A stretch of DNA of 64,000 nt, taken from the NCBI GenBank assembly GCA_900466745.1, contig UBNE01000009.1, positions 124,001-188,000 on the forward strand. Direction: 5' to 3'. Shown piece by piece: positions 35,521 through 43,822 of this stretch. The translations under genes were made by a program, and so were the position numbers. Every line of letters begins with the position of its first letter. Positions within the stretch are counted from its first letter, which is position 1. Source of the stretch: Hyphomicrobiales bacterium. GTDB taxonomy: Bacteria; Pseudomonadota; Alphaproteobacteria; Rhizobiales; Beijerinckiaceae. The notes beneath the pieces were generated by a model, which saw only the letters and a list, made by a program, of their open reading frames with translations, was not told the origin of the DNA and did no database searches.

Positions 35521-35588
35521 GATGCTCCAGCCGTTTGATCTTGCATCGGCTTTTCCCGAAAACGAGGTTCCGCTTTTCGGGCCGATGC
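35521..35588. repeat. Palindromic repeat, family C (CCCGAAAA type)
   Basis: The hairpin has outer arms GCATCGGC (35543-35550) and GCCGATGC (35581-35588) and inner arms CCGAAAA (35556-35562) and TTTTCGG (35574-35580) around an 11-base loop. GATGCTCCAG with TTTGATCTT before it completes the pattern of a very common Hyphomicrobiales intergenic element. It lies between the convergent universal-stress and small membrane-protein genes and may end both transcripts. Confidence 0.65.
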
Positions 35589-35603
35589 TTGGCCGCAAAC
35601 GGC

Positions 35604-36206
35604 TCAGGCGCCGGGCGTCCGTCCCGGCACCAGCTCGTCCGGCACCTCGCCGGGCGCGAGCTCGCGCGGCCGGTTGAGCGCGATCAGCGGCCAGACCTGC
35701 CAGGCCGAAGCCGCCAGCAGCAGAAGCGCGAAGAGGCCGGCCTGGGTCTGGCCCTCCTGGAAGGCCCGCAGCGCGAAGAACACGATCATGGCGAGCGACA
35801 GGCCGCCGACGAGCGCCATGCCGAGCCAGATCGGCCGCGGCTTGCCACCGATGAAGCGCGCCCGCGGATTGGCCTTGGCGATCGCCTGCGCCAGCGCCGA
35901 GACGAAGCGGTGGTAGCGCGCATCGTCCCGGTCGAGATCGGTCATGGAGCGCCAGGACAGGTTGCCGAAGGTGACGCTCTTGCCGTCCCGGAGGCGCAAC
36001 TGCGTCCGGTAGCCCTTCGCCGAGATGTTGCCCGGCGCGAAGACGAAGCGGACCTGCTCGACGGCGCCGAGCCGGACGCGGTCGACCGCGCGGGTGCGGT
36101 CGATCTCCAGCACGTCGCCGTCGAGCCTGTAGAGGATCTCGAAGCCCACCGGCTTCGGGCGCTGGCGCCAGCTCGGGGCCGGGGCGTCGTCGGGGTCGTC
36201 GGTCAT
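35604..36206 (-). CDS. Hypothetical membrane protein
   Basis: A 200-residue protein without a named family that I recognise. Residues about 20-120 look like a soluble PH-like beta domain (LYRLDGDVLEIDRTRAVDRVRLGAVEQVRFVFAPGN, RTQLRLRDGKSVTFGN). Two membrane helices follow, WLGMALVGGLSLAMIVFFAL and AGLFALLLLAASAWQVWPLIAL. It ends with a short Pro-rich tail. The start at 36206 is the only good one. No operon partner is clear; the next gene upstream on the same strand lies 53 bases away and encodes the VWA protein. Confidence 0.75.
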   Translation of the reverse strand: MTDDPDDAPAPSWRQRPKPVGFEILYRLDGDVLEIDRTRAVDRVRLGAVEQVRFVFAPGNISAKGYRTQLRLRDGKSVTFGNLSWRSMTDLDRDDARYHRFVSALAQAIAKANPRARFIGGKPRPIWLGMALVGGLSLAMIVFFALRAFQEGQTQAGLFALLLLAASAWQVWPLIALNRPRELAPGEVPDELVPGRTPGA

Positions 36207-36259
36207 GGCTCGCAGTTAGAGCATTCCGGCGGCTGAAGGGAAGCGGCTCGAAACGCCCG

Positions 36260-37435
36260 TCAGCGCGCCAGCAGCTTCATCGCGCCGTCGAGCCCGTCCA
36301 GGGTCAGCGGGAACATGCGCCCGCCCATCAGCCCGCCGATCTGGCGGATCGACTGGGTGTAGCTCCACAGATGCTGCTGGACCGGGTTGAGCCAGACCGA
36401 TTTCGGGAACTTGCCGACCAGCCGCTCCATCCAGACCTGGCCGGCTTCCTCGTTCCAGTGCTCGACCGAGCCGCCGGGCATCGCGATCTCGTAGGGGCTC
36501 ATCGAGGCGTCGCCGACGAAGACGAGGCGGTAATCGGCGGGATAGGTCCGCAGCACCTCCCAGGTCGGAATCTGCTGTTCGTGGCGGCGGCGGTTCTCCT
36601 TCCAGACACGCTCATAAGGGCAGTTGTGGAAGTAGAAATGCTCGAAATGCTTGAACTCGGCCCGCGCCGCGGAGAACAGCTCCTCGGCCAGCTCGACATG
36701 CCAGTCCATCGAGCCGCCGACATCGAGGAAGAGCAGCACCTTCACGGCGTTGTGCCGCTCCGGCCGGAGCCTGAGGTCGAGATAGCCGTGCTTGGCGGTC
36801 TCCGCGATGGTGTTGTCGAGGTCGAGTTCCTCGGCCGCCCCGGTGCGGGCGAAGCGGCGCAGGCGCCGCAGCGCGACGCGCAGATTGCGCACCCCCAGTT
36901 CGCGCCCGTCGTCGAAATCCTTGAAGTCGCGCCTGTTCCAGACCTTCACCGCCCGGAAATTGCGGTTCTTGTCCTGGCCGATGCGGATGCCTTCGGGATT
37001 GTAGCCATAGGCGCCGTAGGGCGAGGTGCCGGCGGTGCCGATCCATTTGTTGCCGCCCTGATGGCGGCCCTTCTGCTCCTCGAGGCGTGCTTTCAGCGTC
37101 TCCCAGAGCTTGTCCCAGCCCATCGCGTCGATCTGGGCCTTCTCTTCGTCCGTCAGGAATTTCTCGGCGAGCTTGCGCAGCCATTCCTCGGGAATGCCGG
37201 CCTGCTCGATCGCCTGCTGAAGCGTCTCCATGCCCTTGAAGACCTGGGCGAAGACCTTGTCGAACCTGTCGAGATGACGCTCGTCCTTCACCAGCGTGGC
37301 GCGGGCGAGGTAGTAGAATTCATCGACCCTGTGCTCGGCGAGATCGGCCTCGACTCCTTCGAGCAGCGTCAGATATTCCCGCAGGGTGACCGGGACCTTG
37401 TTGGCGCGCAGATCGGTGAAGAGGCGAAGGAACAT
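36260..37435 (-). CDS. VWA-domain CoxE-like protein
   Basis: A 391-residue protein of the CoxE-like/DUF444-related VWA group. The N-terminal half is helical (FTDLRANKVPVTLREYLTLLEGV, which is the conserved opening). The VWA core has the MIDAS-like LLFLDVGGSMDWHVELAEELF near residue 235, i.e. D-x-G-x-S in place of D-x-S-x-S. DYRLVFVGDASMSPYEI follows. CoxE-type proteins often pair with a MoxR AAA ATPase to insert metal cofactors or remodel proteins, but no MoxR gene is in view. The altered MIDAS Ser-to-Gly may weaken metal binding. Confidence 0.85.
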   Translation of the reverse strand: MFLRLFTDLRANKVPVTLREYLTLLEGVEADLAEHRVDEFYYLARATLVKDERHLDRFDKVFAQVFKGMETLQQAIEQAGIPEEWLRKLAEKFLTDEEKAQIDAMGWDKLWETLKARLEEQKGRHQGGNKWIGTAGTSPYGAYGYNPEGIRIGQDKNRNFRAVKVWNRRDFKDFDDGRELGVRNLRVALRRLRRFARTGAAEELDLDNTIAETAKHGYLDLRLRPERHNAVKVLLFLDVGGSMDWHVELAEELFSAARAEFKHFEHFYFHNCPYERVWKENRRRHEQQIPTWEVLRTYPADYRLVFVGDASMSPYEIAMPGGSVEHWNEEAGQVWMERLVGKFPKSVWLNPVQQHLWSYTQSIRQIGGLMGGRMFPLTLDGLDGAMKLLAR

Positions 37436-37580
37436 GCGCTTGCTTCATTCTCGGGCAATGCGGCGTCAGGCCCTGAGAATCCCGCGGGGAAGCTGCCCGG
37501 GTCAAGTCCGGCCCCGGCGAAAGGCCCCAGGCAGCGCCCGCATCGGGTGCGCGAACGCTGCCTGATTCCGATCCGCAGGC

Positions 37581-37853
37581 TTACGCGACCGCGTCGGCGA
37601 GGTCCTTGGTGACCTTGAACTTCACCACGGTCTTGGCCGGCACCTTGATGGTGGCGCCCGTGGAGGGGTTGCGCGCCTCGCGGGCCTCGCGCTTGGCGGC
37701 GGAGAGCTTGCCGATGCCGCCGAGCGTGACGTCGTCGCCCTTCTTCAGGGTCTTGGCGACGGTCGCGCCAAGGGAGGTCAGGATGGCCGAAACGTCGGCC
37801 TTGGTCTTCCCGGTCTCCTCCGCGATCGCGGCGATCAGTTCGTTCTTGGTCAT
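37581..37853 (-). CDS. HU-family DNA-binding protein
   Basis: A 90-residue histone-like protein. The body MTKNELIAAIAEETGKTKADVSAILTSL leads to the DNA-binding arm with REAREARNPSTGATIKVPAKTVVKFK, where RNPxTG is the intercalating-Pro motif. The usual length is 90-92. A perfect AAGGAGG site lies seven bases upstream of the start. It is monocistronic. It may act as the general nucleoid HU of the cell. Confidence 0.95.
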   Translation of the reverse strand: MTKNELIAAIAEETGKTKADVSAILTSLGATVAKTLKKGDDVTLGGIGKLSAAKREAREARNPSTGATIKVPAKTVVKFKVTKDLADAVA

Positions 37854-38166
37854 GAAATCCTCCTTGAGAAGGTGTGATAGGCGTCGCGTACAGGACTGCG
37901 GTCGTTCATGTCAGATGCCGTCACGAGCGACCGCGCGATGAGATATTCGCGGCGCGCAACTCAGGCAGTTGCCATGGTTATTGCGGAAAGACGATGCCCA
38001 CGGCGCTAGATACGCACAGGAAACGGCTTCGTTCCGTGCCGAATCGCCGGATTTTTGCGTTTTCGGCGAGAGCGGGAGGCGGAAGGGAGGAGGCGGGCCC
38101 GCGCGCGGCGCCCTGATTCGGCGGTGGCGGCGGGGCGCGAAACCGCGCCCGCCGCCCCTGACGGGA
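37854..38166. other. Intergenic region upstream of HU, 313 bases
   Basis: This gap runs from the HU start to the stop of the leftward BMP-type binding-protein gene, so it holds the HU promoter and the 3' end of the purine operon. The part nearest the HU gene, 37900-38060, is less GC-rich than its surroundings, as expected for a promoter. I see no clear hairpin with a T run, no repeat copy and no plausible small gene. Confidence 0.5.
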
Positions 38167-39246
38167 TCAGGCCTGGATGCCGTCGACGTACCAGTCCATC
38201 TTCGAGAGCATCTCGTCGGTGGCGGTCTCGCCGGCCTTGACGCGGACCTCGCCCTTCTGGTCCTTGAGCTCGCCGGTGAAGGGGTGGAGCTTGCCCGACG
38301 CGATGGCCTGCGTGACCTCGTCGGCCGCCTTGCGCGCCTCGGGTGTCACCGCGTCGTTATAGGGCGCGAGCTTGACGAAGCCGTCCTTGATGCCGCCCCA
38401 GACGGCGCCGCTCTTCCAGGAGCCGTCCATCACCTCCTTGACGCGCTTGATGTAGTAGCCCGACCAGTCGTCGACGATGGCGCTGAGATGGGCCTTCGGC
38501 GCGAAGGAGCGCATGTCGGAGGCCTGGCCGAAGGCGTAGACGCCGCGCTGCTCGGCCGCCTGGAGCGGGGCCGGCGAGTCGGTGTGCTGGGTGATCATGT
38601 CGGCGCCCTGGTCGATCAGCGCCTTGGCGGCGTCGGCCTCCTTGGCGGGGTCGTACCAGGTCGAGCACCAGACCACCTTGGTCTTGAAGTTCGGGTTCAC
38701 CTTGCGCGCCGCGAGGTGGAAGGCGTTGATGCCCATCACCACCTCCGGGATCGGGAAGGAGGCGACATAGCCGGCCTGCCCGGTCTTCGACATATGGCCG
38801 GCGATGGTGCCGATCACGGCGCGGCCTTCGTAGAAGCGGGCGTCGTAGGTGGCGACGTTCTCGGCGCGCATATAGCCGGTGGCGTGCTCGAACTTGATCT
38901 TCGGGAACTGCTTGGCGACCTGGATCGTGGGGTTCATGAAGCCGAAGGAGGTCGCGAAGATGAGCTGGTTGCCGGCCTGGGCGAGCTGGCGCAGCGCGCG
39001 TGCCGCGTCGGGACCCTCGGCGACGTTCTCGATGAAGCTGGTCTTGACCTTGGCGCCGTATTCCTTCTCCAGCGCGAGGCGGCCCTGGTCGTGGGTCCAG
39101 CTATAGCCGTGGTCGCCGATCGGACCGACATAGATGAAGCCGACGCCGAGCGGGGCCTGCGCCGAGGCGCCGCGGCCGAGGATCGGCAGGGTCGAGGCCG
39201 CGGCCGCGCCGAAGGTCAGCCTCCGGCGGGTGATGATGCTGGTCAT
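38167..39246 (-). CDS. BMP-family ABC importer substrate-binding protein
   Basis: A 359-residue periplasmic receptor of the BMP/Med (PnrA-like) family, which binds purine nucleosides or bases. The signal has a Tat-like RRR and reads MTSIITRRRLTFGAAAASTLP. The mature start LGVGFIYVGPIGDHGYSWTHDQGR is the family hallmark, with YEG/FYEGRAVIGTIAGHMSKTGQAGYV in the middle. It is the last gene of a leftward run beginning at xdhA. With xanthine dehydrogenase and guanine deaminase beside it, a purine ligand is likely. Confidence 0.92.
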   Translation of the reverse strand: MTSIITRRRLTFGAAAASTLPILGRGASAQAPLGVGFIYVGPIGDHGYSWTHDQGRLALEKEYGAKVKTSFIENVAEGPDAARALRQLAQAGNQLIFATSFGFMNPTIQVAKQFPKIKFEHATGYMRAENVATYDARFYEGRAVIGTIAGHMSKTGQAGYVASFPIPEVVMGINAFHLAARKVNPNFKTKVVWCSTWYDPAKEADAAKALIDQGADMITQHTDSPAPLQAAEQRGVYAFGQASDMRSFAPKAHLSAIVDDWSGYYIKRVKEVMDGSWKSGAVWGGIKDGFVKLAPYNDAVTPEARKAADEVTQAIASGKLHPFTGELKDQKGEVRVKAGETATDEMLSKMDWYVDGIQA

Positions 39247-39274
39247 GTTGAACTCCCCGTTGTCGGTTGCGGCG

Positions 39275-40198
39275 TCAGGACGCCGAGAAGGGTTTGCCGA
39301 GGCAGGCGGGCGCGTCGAGCCGGCCGGTCTTTCGTCCTAACGACATCATGGTCAGAACCGCAATGGTCGCAAGATAGGGAGCCATCGCCAGCACCTCCGG
39401 CGCGAGCCAGGCGACGCCCGCCGCCTTGGCCTGCAGTTCCAGCGTCATCACCGCGCCGAAGAGATAGGCGCCGAGCAGCAGCCGCCCCGGCTTCCAGGCC
39501 GAGAACACGACCAGCGCCAGCGCGATCCAGCCGCGCCCGGCGGTGAGCCGGTCGGCCCACATCGGCGTCAGCGCCAGCGAGAAATAGGCTCCACCCAGCC
39601 CGGCGAGCGCGCCGCCGAAGGCGACCGCCGCATAGCGGATCGCGATCACCGGATAGCCGATCGCATGGGCGGAGGCGTCGTTCTCGCCGACCGCGCGCAG
39701 GATCAGCCCCGCCCGCGTCCGGCGCAGCACATAGGCGACGCCCGCCACCAGCGCGAGCGAGAGATAGACCAGGATGTCCTGCCCGAAGACGACGCGCAGG
39801 ACGGGATGCTCGGACAGCGCGGCCGGGAAGACCGGCCCGAGCCGCTGCACCGTGCGCCCGACGAAGCCGGCGCCGATCAGCGAGGAGGCGCCGATGCCGA
39901 AGATCGTCAGCGCCAAGCCTGTCGCGACCTGGTTGGCGCCGAGCGAGAGCGCCAGCACCGCGAAGATCATCGCGGCGGCGACGCCGGCCAGCAGCGCGGC
40001 GACGAGACCTAGCGCCGTCGAGCCGCTGGAGAAGGCGACGGCGAAGCCGGCGACCGCGCCGCACAGCATCATGCCCTCGACGCCGAGATTGAGCACGCCG
40101 GCCTTCTCGGCGACCAGCTCGCCCAGCGCCGCCAGCAGCAGCGGCGTCGAGGCCGCGATCAGGGTCATCAGGATGGAGACGAGCATGGCGGTGGTCAT
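39275..40198 (-). CDS. ABC importer permease, BMP/nucleoside type (second permease)
   Basis: A 307-residue membrane subunit with about eight hydrophobic segments. GELVAEKAGVLNLGVEGMMLCGAV near residue 25 is the conserved entry segment of this permease class, and YPVIAIRYAAVAFGGALAGLGGAYFSL is the later conserved loop. The start at ATG 40198 has GAGGTGG upstream and is preferred over GTG 40207. A palindromic repeat separates it from the first permease gene. It would form a heterodimer with the product of 40383-41447. Confidence 0.92.
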   Translation of the reverse strand: MTTAMLVSILMTLIAASTPLLLAALGELVAEKAGVLNLGVEGMMLCGAVAGFAVAFSSGSTALGLVAALLAGVAAAMIFAVLALSLGANQVATGLALTIFGIGASSLIGAGFVGRTVQRLGPVFPAALSEHPVLRVVFGQDILVYLSLALVAGVAYVLRRTRAGLILRAVGENDASAHAIGYPVIAIRYAAVAFGGALAGLGGAYFSLALTPMWADRLTAGRGWIALALVVFSAWKPGRLLLGAYLFGAVMTLELQAKAAGVAWLAPEVLAMAPYLATIAVLTMMSLGRKTGRLDAPACLGKPFSAS

Positions 40199-40209
40199 TC
40201 GCCCCACCT

Positions 40210-40359
40210 CGTCATTTCGGGGCAGCGCGCAGCGATGAGCCCGGAACCCATGAACTCAGGTTTCAGACCATATATCTCCGTTCGATGATGCAGGATTCCT
40301 CGGCATGGCCGGTGTGCATGGGTTCCGGGCTCAAGCCTTCGGCTTGCCCCGGAATGACG
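40210..40359. repeat. Palindromic repeat between the two permease genes
   Basis: The outer arms GTCATTTCGGGG (from 40211) and CCCCGGAATGAC (to 40358) enclose about 125 bases. Inner arms GAGCCCGGAACCCATGAA and CATGGGTTCCGGGCTC also pair. The 40 bases in the middle (40261-40310) are relatively AT-rich. It belongs to the GTCAT...ATGAC class and lies inside the purine operon, where it could adjust the relative amounts of the flanking mRNAs. Confidence 0.75.
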
Positions 40360-40382
40360 GAAAGGTTCGGTCGCGAGCTGCC

Positions 40383-41447
40383 TCAAGCCGCCCTCCGCTT
40401 CCAGACGATGCGCCAGCGCACCAGCACATCCGTCGCCAGCAGCATGAACAGCAGCATGGCCTGGAACAGGCCGGTCGCCGCCTGCGGCAGGCGCACGGTC
40501 GATTGCGCGATCTCGCCGCCGACATAGGTTCCGGCCAGGACGAGGCCGCCGAAGATGATGCCGAGCGGGCTGAGCCGCCCGAGGAAGGCGACGATGATCG
40601 CGGTGAAGCCGTAGCCGACCGGGAATTGTGGGGTGAGCTGGCCGAAGGGGCCCGCCGCCTCGAACAGCCCGGCGAGTCCGGCGAGGCCGCCGCTGAGCAG
40701 CATCGTCGCCCAGGTCGTGCGCGCCGCGCTGAAGCCGCCATGGCGGGCGGCGGCGGGGGCGAGGCCGACGACCTTCACCGCATAGCCGGCCGTGGTCTTC
40801 TCCATCAGCAGCCAGGCGATGACCGCCAGCAGGAGCGCGACGGGAATGCCGATATGGACGAGCGAGCCCTCCATGATCGTGGGCAGCGTCTGGTCGGCCG
40901 TGAACATCCGCGTCTGCGGGAAGTTGAAGCCGTCCGGGTCCTTCCACGGGCCGCGCACCAGGAAGAACAGGAACTGCACCGCGACATAGGTCAGCATCAG
41001 GCTGGTCAGGATCTCGCTGACCTGCAGCTTCACGCGCAGCAGGGCCGGGATCGCGGCCCAGGCCATGCCGCCGAGGATGCCGGCCAGCGCCATGGCGGGC
41101 AGGATCCACCAGCCGCTCATGTCGTAGGTCGCGAGCGCGACGCCGGTGCCGGCGATGGCGCCCATGACATATTGCCCCTCGGCGCCGATGTTCCAGACAT
41201 TGGCGCGGAAGCCGATGGCGAGCCCGAGCGCGATCAGCACCAGCGGCGCCGCCTTGACGCCGATATCGGCCCAGCGCTGCGGCTCGGCGAAGGGCGTGAC
41301 GAAGATGCTGCCGACGGCGTGGAAGCCGTCATAGCCCATCGCCGTGAAGACCAGCATGCCGGCCAGCATGGTCAGCCCGATCGCGATCAGGGGGCTGAGC
41401 CAGAGCATCGGCGTGCTCGGCTCGCGGCGGCGGCGCCATTCAAGCAT
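40383..41447 (-). CDS. ABC importer permease, BMP/nucleoside type (first permease)
   Basis: A 354-residue membrane subunit with about nine hydrophobic segments. FRANVWNIGAEGQYVMGAIAGTG near residue 80 is the family signature, and GFSAARTTWATMLLSGGLAGLAGLFEAAG is the coupling region. It overlaps the ATPase gene by eight bases (41440-41447), so the two are translationally coupled. Its partner permease lies downstream of a repeat element. Confidence 0.92.
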   Translation of the reverse strand: MLEWRRRREPSTPMLWLSPLIAIGLTMLAGMLVFTAMGYDGFHAVGSIFVTPFAEPQRWADIGVKAAPLVLIALGLAIGFRANVWNIGAEGQYVMGAIAGTGVALATYDMSGWWILPAMALAGILGGMAWAAIPALLRVKLQVSEILTSLMLTYVAVQFLFFLVRGPWKDPDGFNFPQTRMFTADQTLPTIMEGSLVHIGIPVALLLAVIAWLLMEKTTAGYAVKVVGLAPAAARHGGFSAARTTWATMLLSGGLAGLAGLFEAAGPFGQLTPQFPVGYGFTAIIVAFLGRLSPLGIIFGGLVLAGTYVGGEIAQSTVRLPQAATGLFQAMLLFMLLATDVLVRWRIVWKRRAA

Positions 41448-42996
41448 GGGCTGCCTCCGCCTGCTCGCCGGCGCCGTGGATGCCGCCCATCATCAGCCCG
41501 ATCTCGTCGATGCCGAGGCTGGCGACCGGCCGCGGCGTCGAGAGCCGGCCCTCGTTGATCACGCAGAGCCGGTCGGCCAGTTCGAGCAGCTCGTCGAGGT
41601 CCTGCGAGATCACCACCACGGCCGAGCCCTTGGCGGCGAGATCGACGAGCTCCTGCCGGATGGCGGCGGCCGCTCCGGCATCGACGCCCCAGGTCGGCTG
41701 CGAGACCACGAGCACGGCGGGCTGCTGGCCGATCTCGCGGCCCATGATGAATTTCTGCAGGTTGCCGCCCGAGAGCGAGCGGGCGGGCGCGGCGCTGCCG
41801 GTGGTACGCACGTCGAAGAGCTTGATGACGCCATCGGCGAAGCGCCGGACGGCGCCGCGGCTGATGATGCCGTGCGGCGCCAGCGGCAGGCGGTGGCGCG
41901 CGGTCAGGATGCCGTTCTCGGCCAGCGAGAAATCCGGGACGGCGGCATGGCCGTTGCGCTCTTCCGGCACGCAGGAGAGGCCGAGCGTCCGGCGCGCCCC
42001 GGCGCCTTCGAGGCCGATCGGCTTGCCGTCGAGCCTGATCGCATCCGGCGCCGTCGCGGGCCGCTCGCCCGAGAGCGCGGTGAGCAGCTCGGCCTGCCCG
42101 TTGCCGGCGACGCCGGCGATGCCGAGGATCTCGCCGGCCCGCGCCTCGAAGGCGATCTCCCTGAGATCGGTGCCGAAGGGCGGCGCGCCGGGCAGCGAAA
42201 GCCCGCTGACGGCGAGCCGGACCGCCCCGGCCCCGCTCGCGCGGCCATGCTCGATCCTGCGCAGTTCGGCGCCGATCATCAGCTCGGCCATGCGCCGCGT
42301 CGTCTCGACCTTGGGATCGCAGGTCGCGACGACCCGCCCGCCGCGCAGGATGGTGGCGCTGTCGCAGAGCGCCTTGATCTCGGAGAGCTTGTGCGAAATG
42401 TAGAGGATCGAGCAGCCTTCCGCCGCGATCTGGCGCAAGGTCGCGAACAGGCGCTCGACCTCCTGCGGCGTCAGCACCGAGGTCGGCTCGTCCATGATCA
42501 GCAGCTTCGGCTTCTGGAGGAGGCAGCGCACGATCTCGATGCGCTGGCGCTCGCCGACCGAAAGCGTATGCACCTCGCGCTCCGGATCGAGCGGCAGCGA
42601 ATAGGATTGCAGGATCGCCGCGACTTGGCCCTTCAGCGCCTCGCGATCGACCGCCTCGTCGAGCCCGAGCGCGATGTTCTCGATCACCGTCATCGCGTCG
42701 AACAGCGAGAAATGCTGGAAGACCATGCCGATGCCGAGCCTGCGCGCGGCCTTGGGCGAGGGGATCGAGACGGGCGAGCCGTTCCAGGAGATCGTGCCTT
42801 CGTCGGCCTGCTGGACGCCGTAGATGATCTTGACCAGCGTCGACTTGCCGGCGCCGTTCTCGCCGAGCAGGGCGTGGATCTCGCCGGGCCTGACGCTCAG
42901 GCTGATGTCGTCATTGGCCTTCACGCCCGGAAAGCTCTTGGAGATATGGGCGAGCGCCAGCCGCGGCGGCACTTCCTGCTCACGCGGCTGGTTCAT
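41440..42996 (-). CDS. ABC importer ATP-binding protein, double-domain (sugar/nucleoside type)
   Basis: A 518-residue ATPase with two nucleotide-binding domains in tandem, as in RbsA and nucleoside importers. Domain 1 has Walker A GENGAGKST (about residue 46), signature LSVGERQRIEIVRCL and Walker B LLIMDEPTSVLTPQE. Domain 2 has a degenerate Walker A (GVAGNGQAEL), signature LSGGNLQKFIMGREI and VLVVSQPTWGVDAGA, where the usual Glu is replaced by Gln, as in this family. The start at 42996 overlaps the end of xdhC by 17 bases. Confidence 0.93.
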   Translation of the reverse strand: MNQPREQEVPPRLALAHISKSFPGVKANDDISLSVRPGEIHALLGENGAGKSTLVKIIYGVQQADEGTISWNGSPVSIPSPKAARRLGIGMVFQHFSLFDAMTVIENIALGLDEAVDREALKGQVAAILQSYSLPLDPEREVHTLSVGERQRIEIVRCLLQKPKLLIMDEPTSVLTPQEVERLFATLRQIAAEGCSILYISHKLSEIKALCDSATILRGGRVVATCDPKVETTRRMAELMIGAELRRIEHGRASGAGAVRLAVSGLSLPGAPPFGTDLREIAFEARAGEILGIAGVAGNGQAELLTALSGERPATAPDAIRLDGKPIGLEGAGARRTLGLSCVPEERNGHAAVPDFSLAENGILTARHRLPLAPHGIISRGAVRRFADGVIKLFDVRTTGSAAPARSLSGGNLQKFIMGREIGQQPAVLVVSQPTWGVDAGAAAAIRQELVDLAAKGSAVVVISQDLDELLELADRLCVINEGRLSTPRPVASLGIDEIGLMMGGIHGAGEQAEAAHA

Positions 42997-43822
42997 GTCT
43001 CGCTTGTCTCCCCTTCGCCGGCTTCCGGCGGCCAAGCAAGCAACGCACCAGCTCGGCTGCCGTCAAGGCCGCGATCACCTCGGGACGCTTGTCGTCCACA
43101 TCGGAACCGCCGATCGGGCAGGTCAGCCGCGCGAGCGTCTGGCGCCGGCCGCCGCTGCGCAGGAAGCCCGCCTCGAAGCGGGCGCGCTTGGTGGCCGAGC
43201 CGATCATGCCGACATAAGCCGCGTCGCCGCGCGCCAGCGCCGCCTCCGCCAGCCGGTAGTCGAGCGCATGGCTGTGCGACAGCACGACGAAAGCCGCCTT
43301 CGCCGGCGCATGCGCGACGGCATCGACGGGATCGGCCATGCGGATGCAGGTCACGGCGGGCGGCAAACCGCTCATCACGTCGTCGCGGTCGTCGATCAGC
43401 GTGACGGCGAAGGGCAGGGCGGCGAGCGCCTTCGTCAAAGCGCGGCCGGTATGCCCGGCGCCGAAGACGAGGATCGCCGGCCGCGCGCTCGCCTCGGCCT
43501 TCTCGCGCGCCGCCATCACGGCCGCCTCGGAGGAGGAGCAGTGCCGCAGCGAGACGCGCACGCGCCCGCCGCAGCACTGGCCCATCTGCGGCCCGAGCGG
43601 AATGTCGAGGATCTGGTCGGGGGCGCCCTCGCTCAGCATGTGCCGGGCGAGGTCGATGCAGTGGAATTCGAGCTGGCCGCCGCCGATGGTGCCAGCGATG
43701 GCGGTGGGGCTGACCGCCATGCAGGCTCCCGCCTCGCGCGGCGTCGAGCCATCCGCGGCTTCGATCCGCACCAGCACGATGCCTTCCTGCCGATGCATGT
43801 CCAGAAATGCGGCGAGGCTCAT
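42980..43822 (-). CDS. xdhC: Xanthine dehydrogenase accessory protein XdhC
   Basis: A 280-residue chaperone that binds molybdenum cofactor, supports its sulfuration and delivers it to xanthine dehydrogenase. The N-terminal half has the XdhC/CoxI motif REAGACMAVSPTAIAGTIGGGQLEF and GQCCGGRVRVSL. The C-terminal Rossmann domain is marked by ILVFGAGHTGRALTKALAALPF and VVLSHSHALDY. The start at 43822 overlaps the xdhB stop (ATGA). Its own end runs 17 bases into the ABC ATPase gene, which makes enzyme maturation and substrate uptake one transcription unit. Confidence 0.94.
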   Translation of the reverse strand: MSLAAFLDMHRQEGIVLVRIEAADGSTPREAGACMAVSPTAIAGTIGGGQLEFHCIDLARHMLSEGAPDQILDIPLGPQMGQCCGGRVRVSLRHCSSSEAAVMAAREKAEASARPAILVFGAGHTGRALTKALAALPFAVTLIDDRDDVMSGLPPAVTCIRMADPVDAVAHAPAKAAFVVLSHSHALDYRLAEAALARGDAAYVGMIGSATKRARFEAGFLRSGGRRQTLARLTCPIGGSDVDDKRPEVIAALTAAELVRCLLGRRKPAKGRQARHEPAA

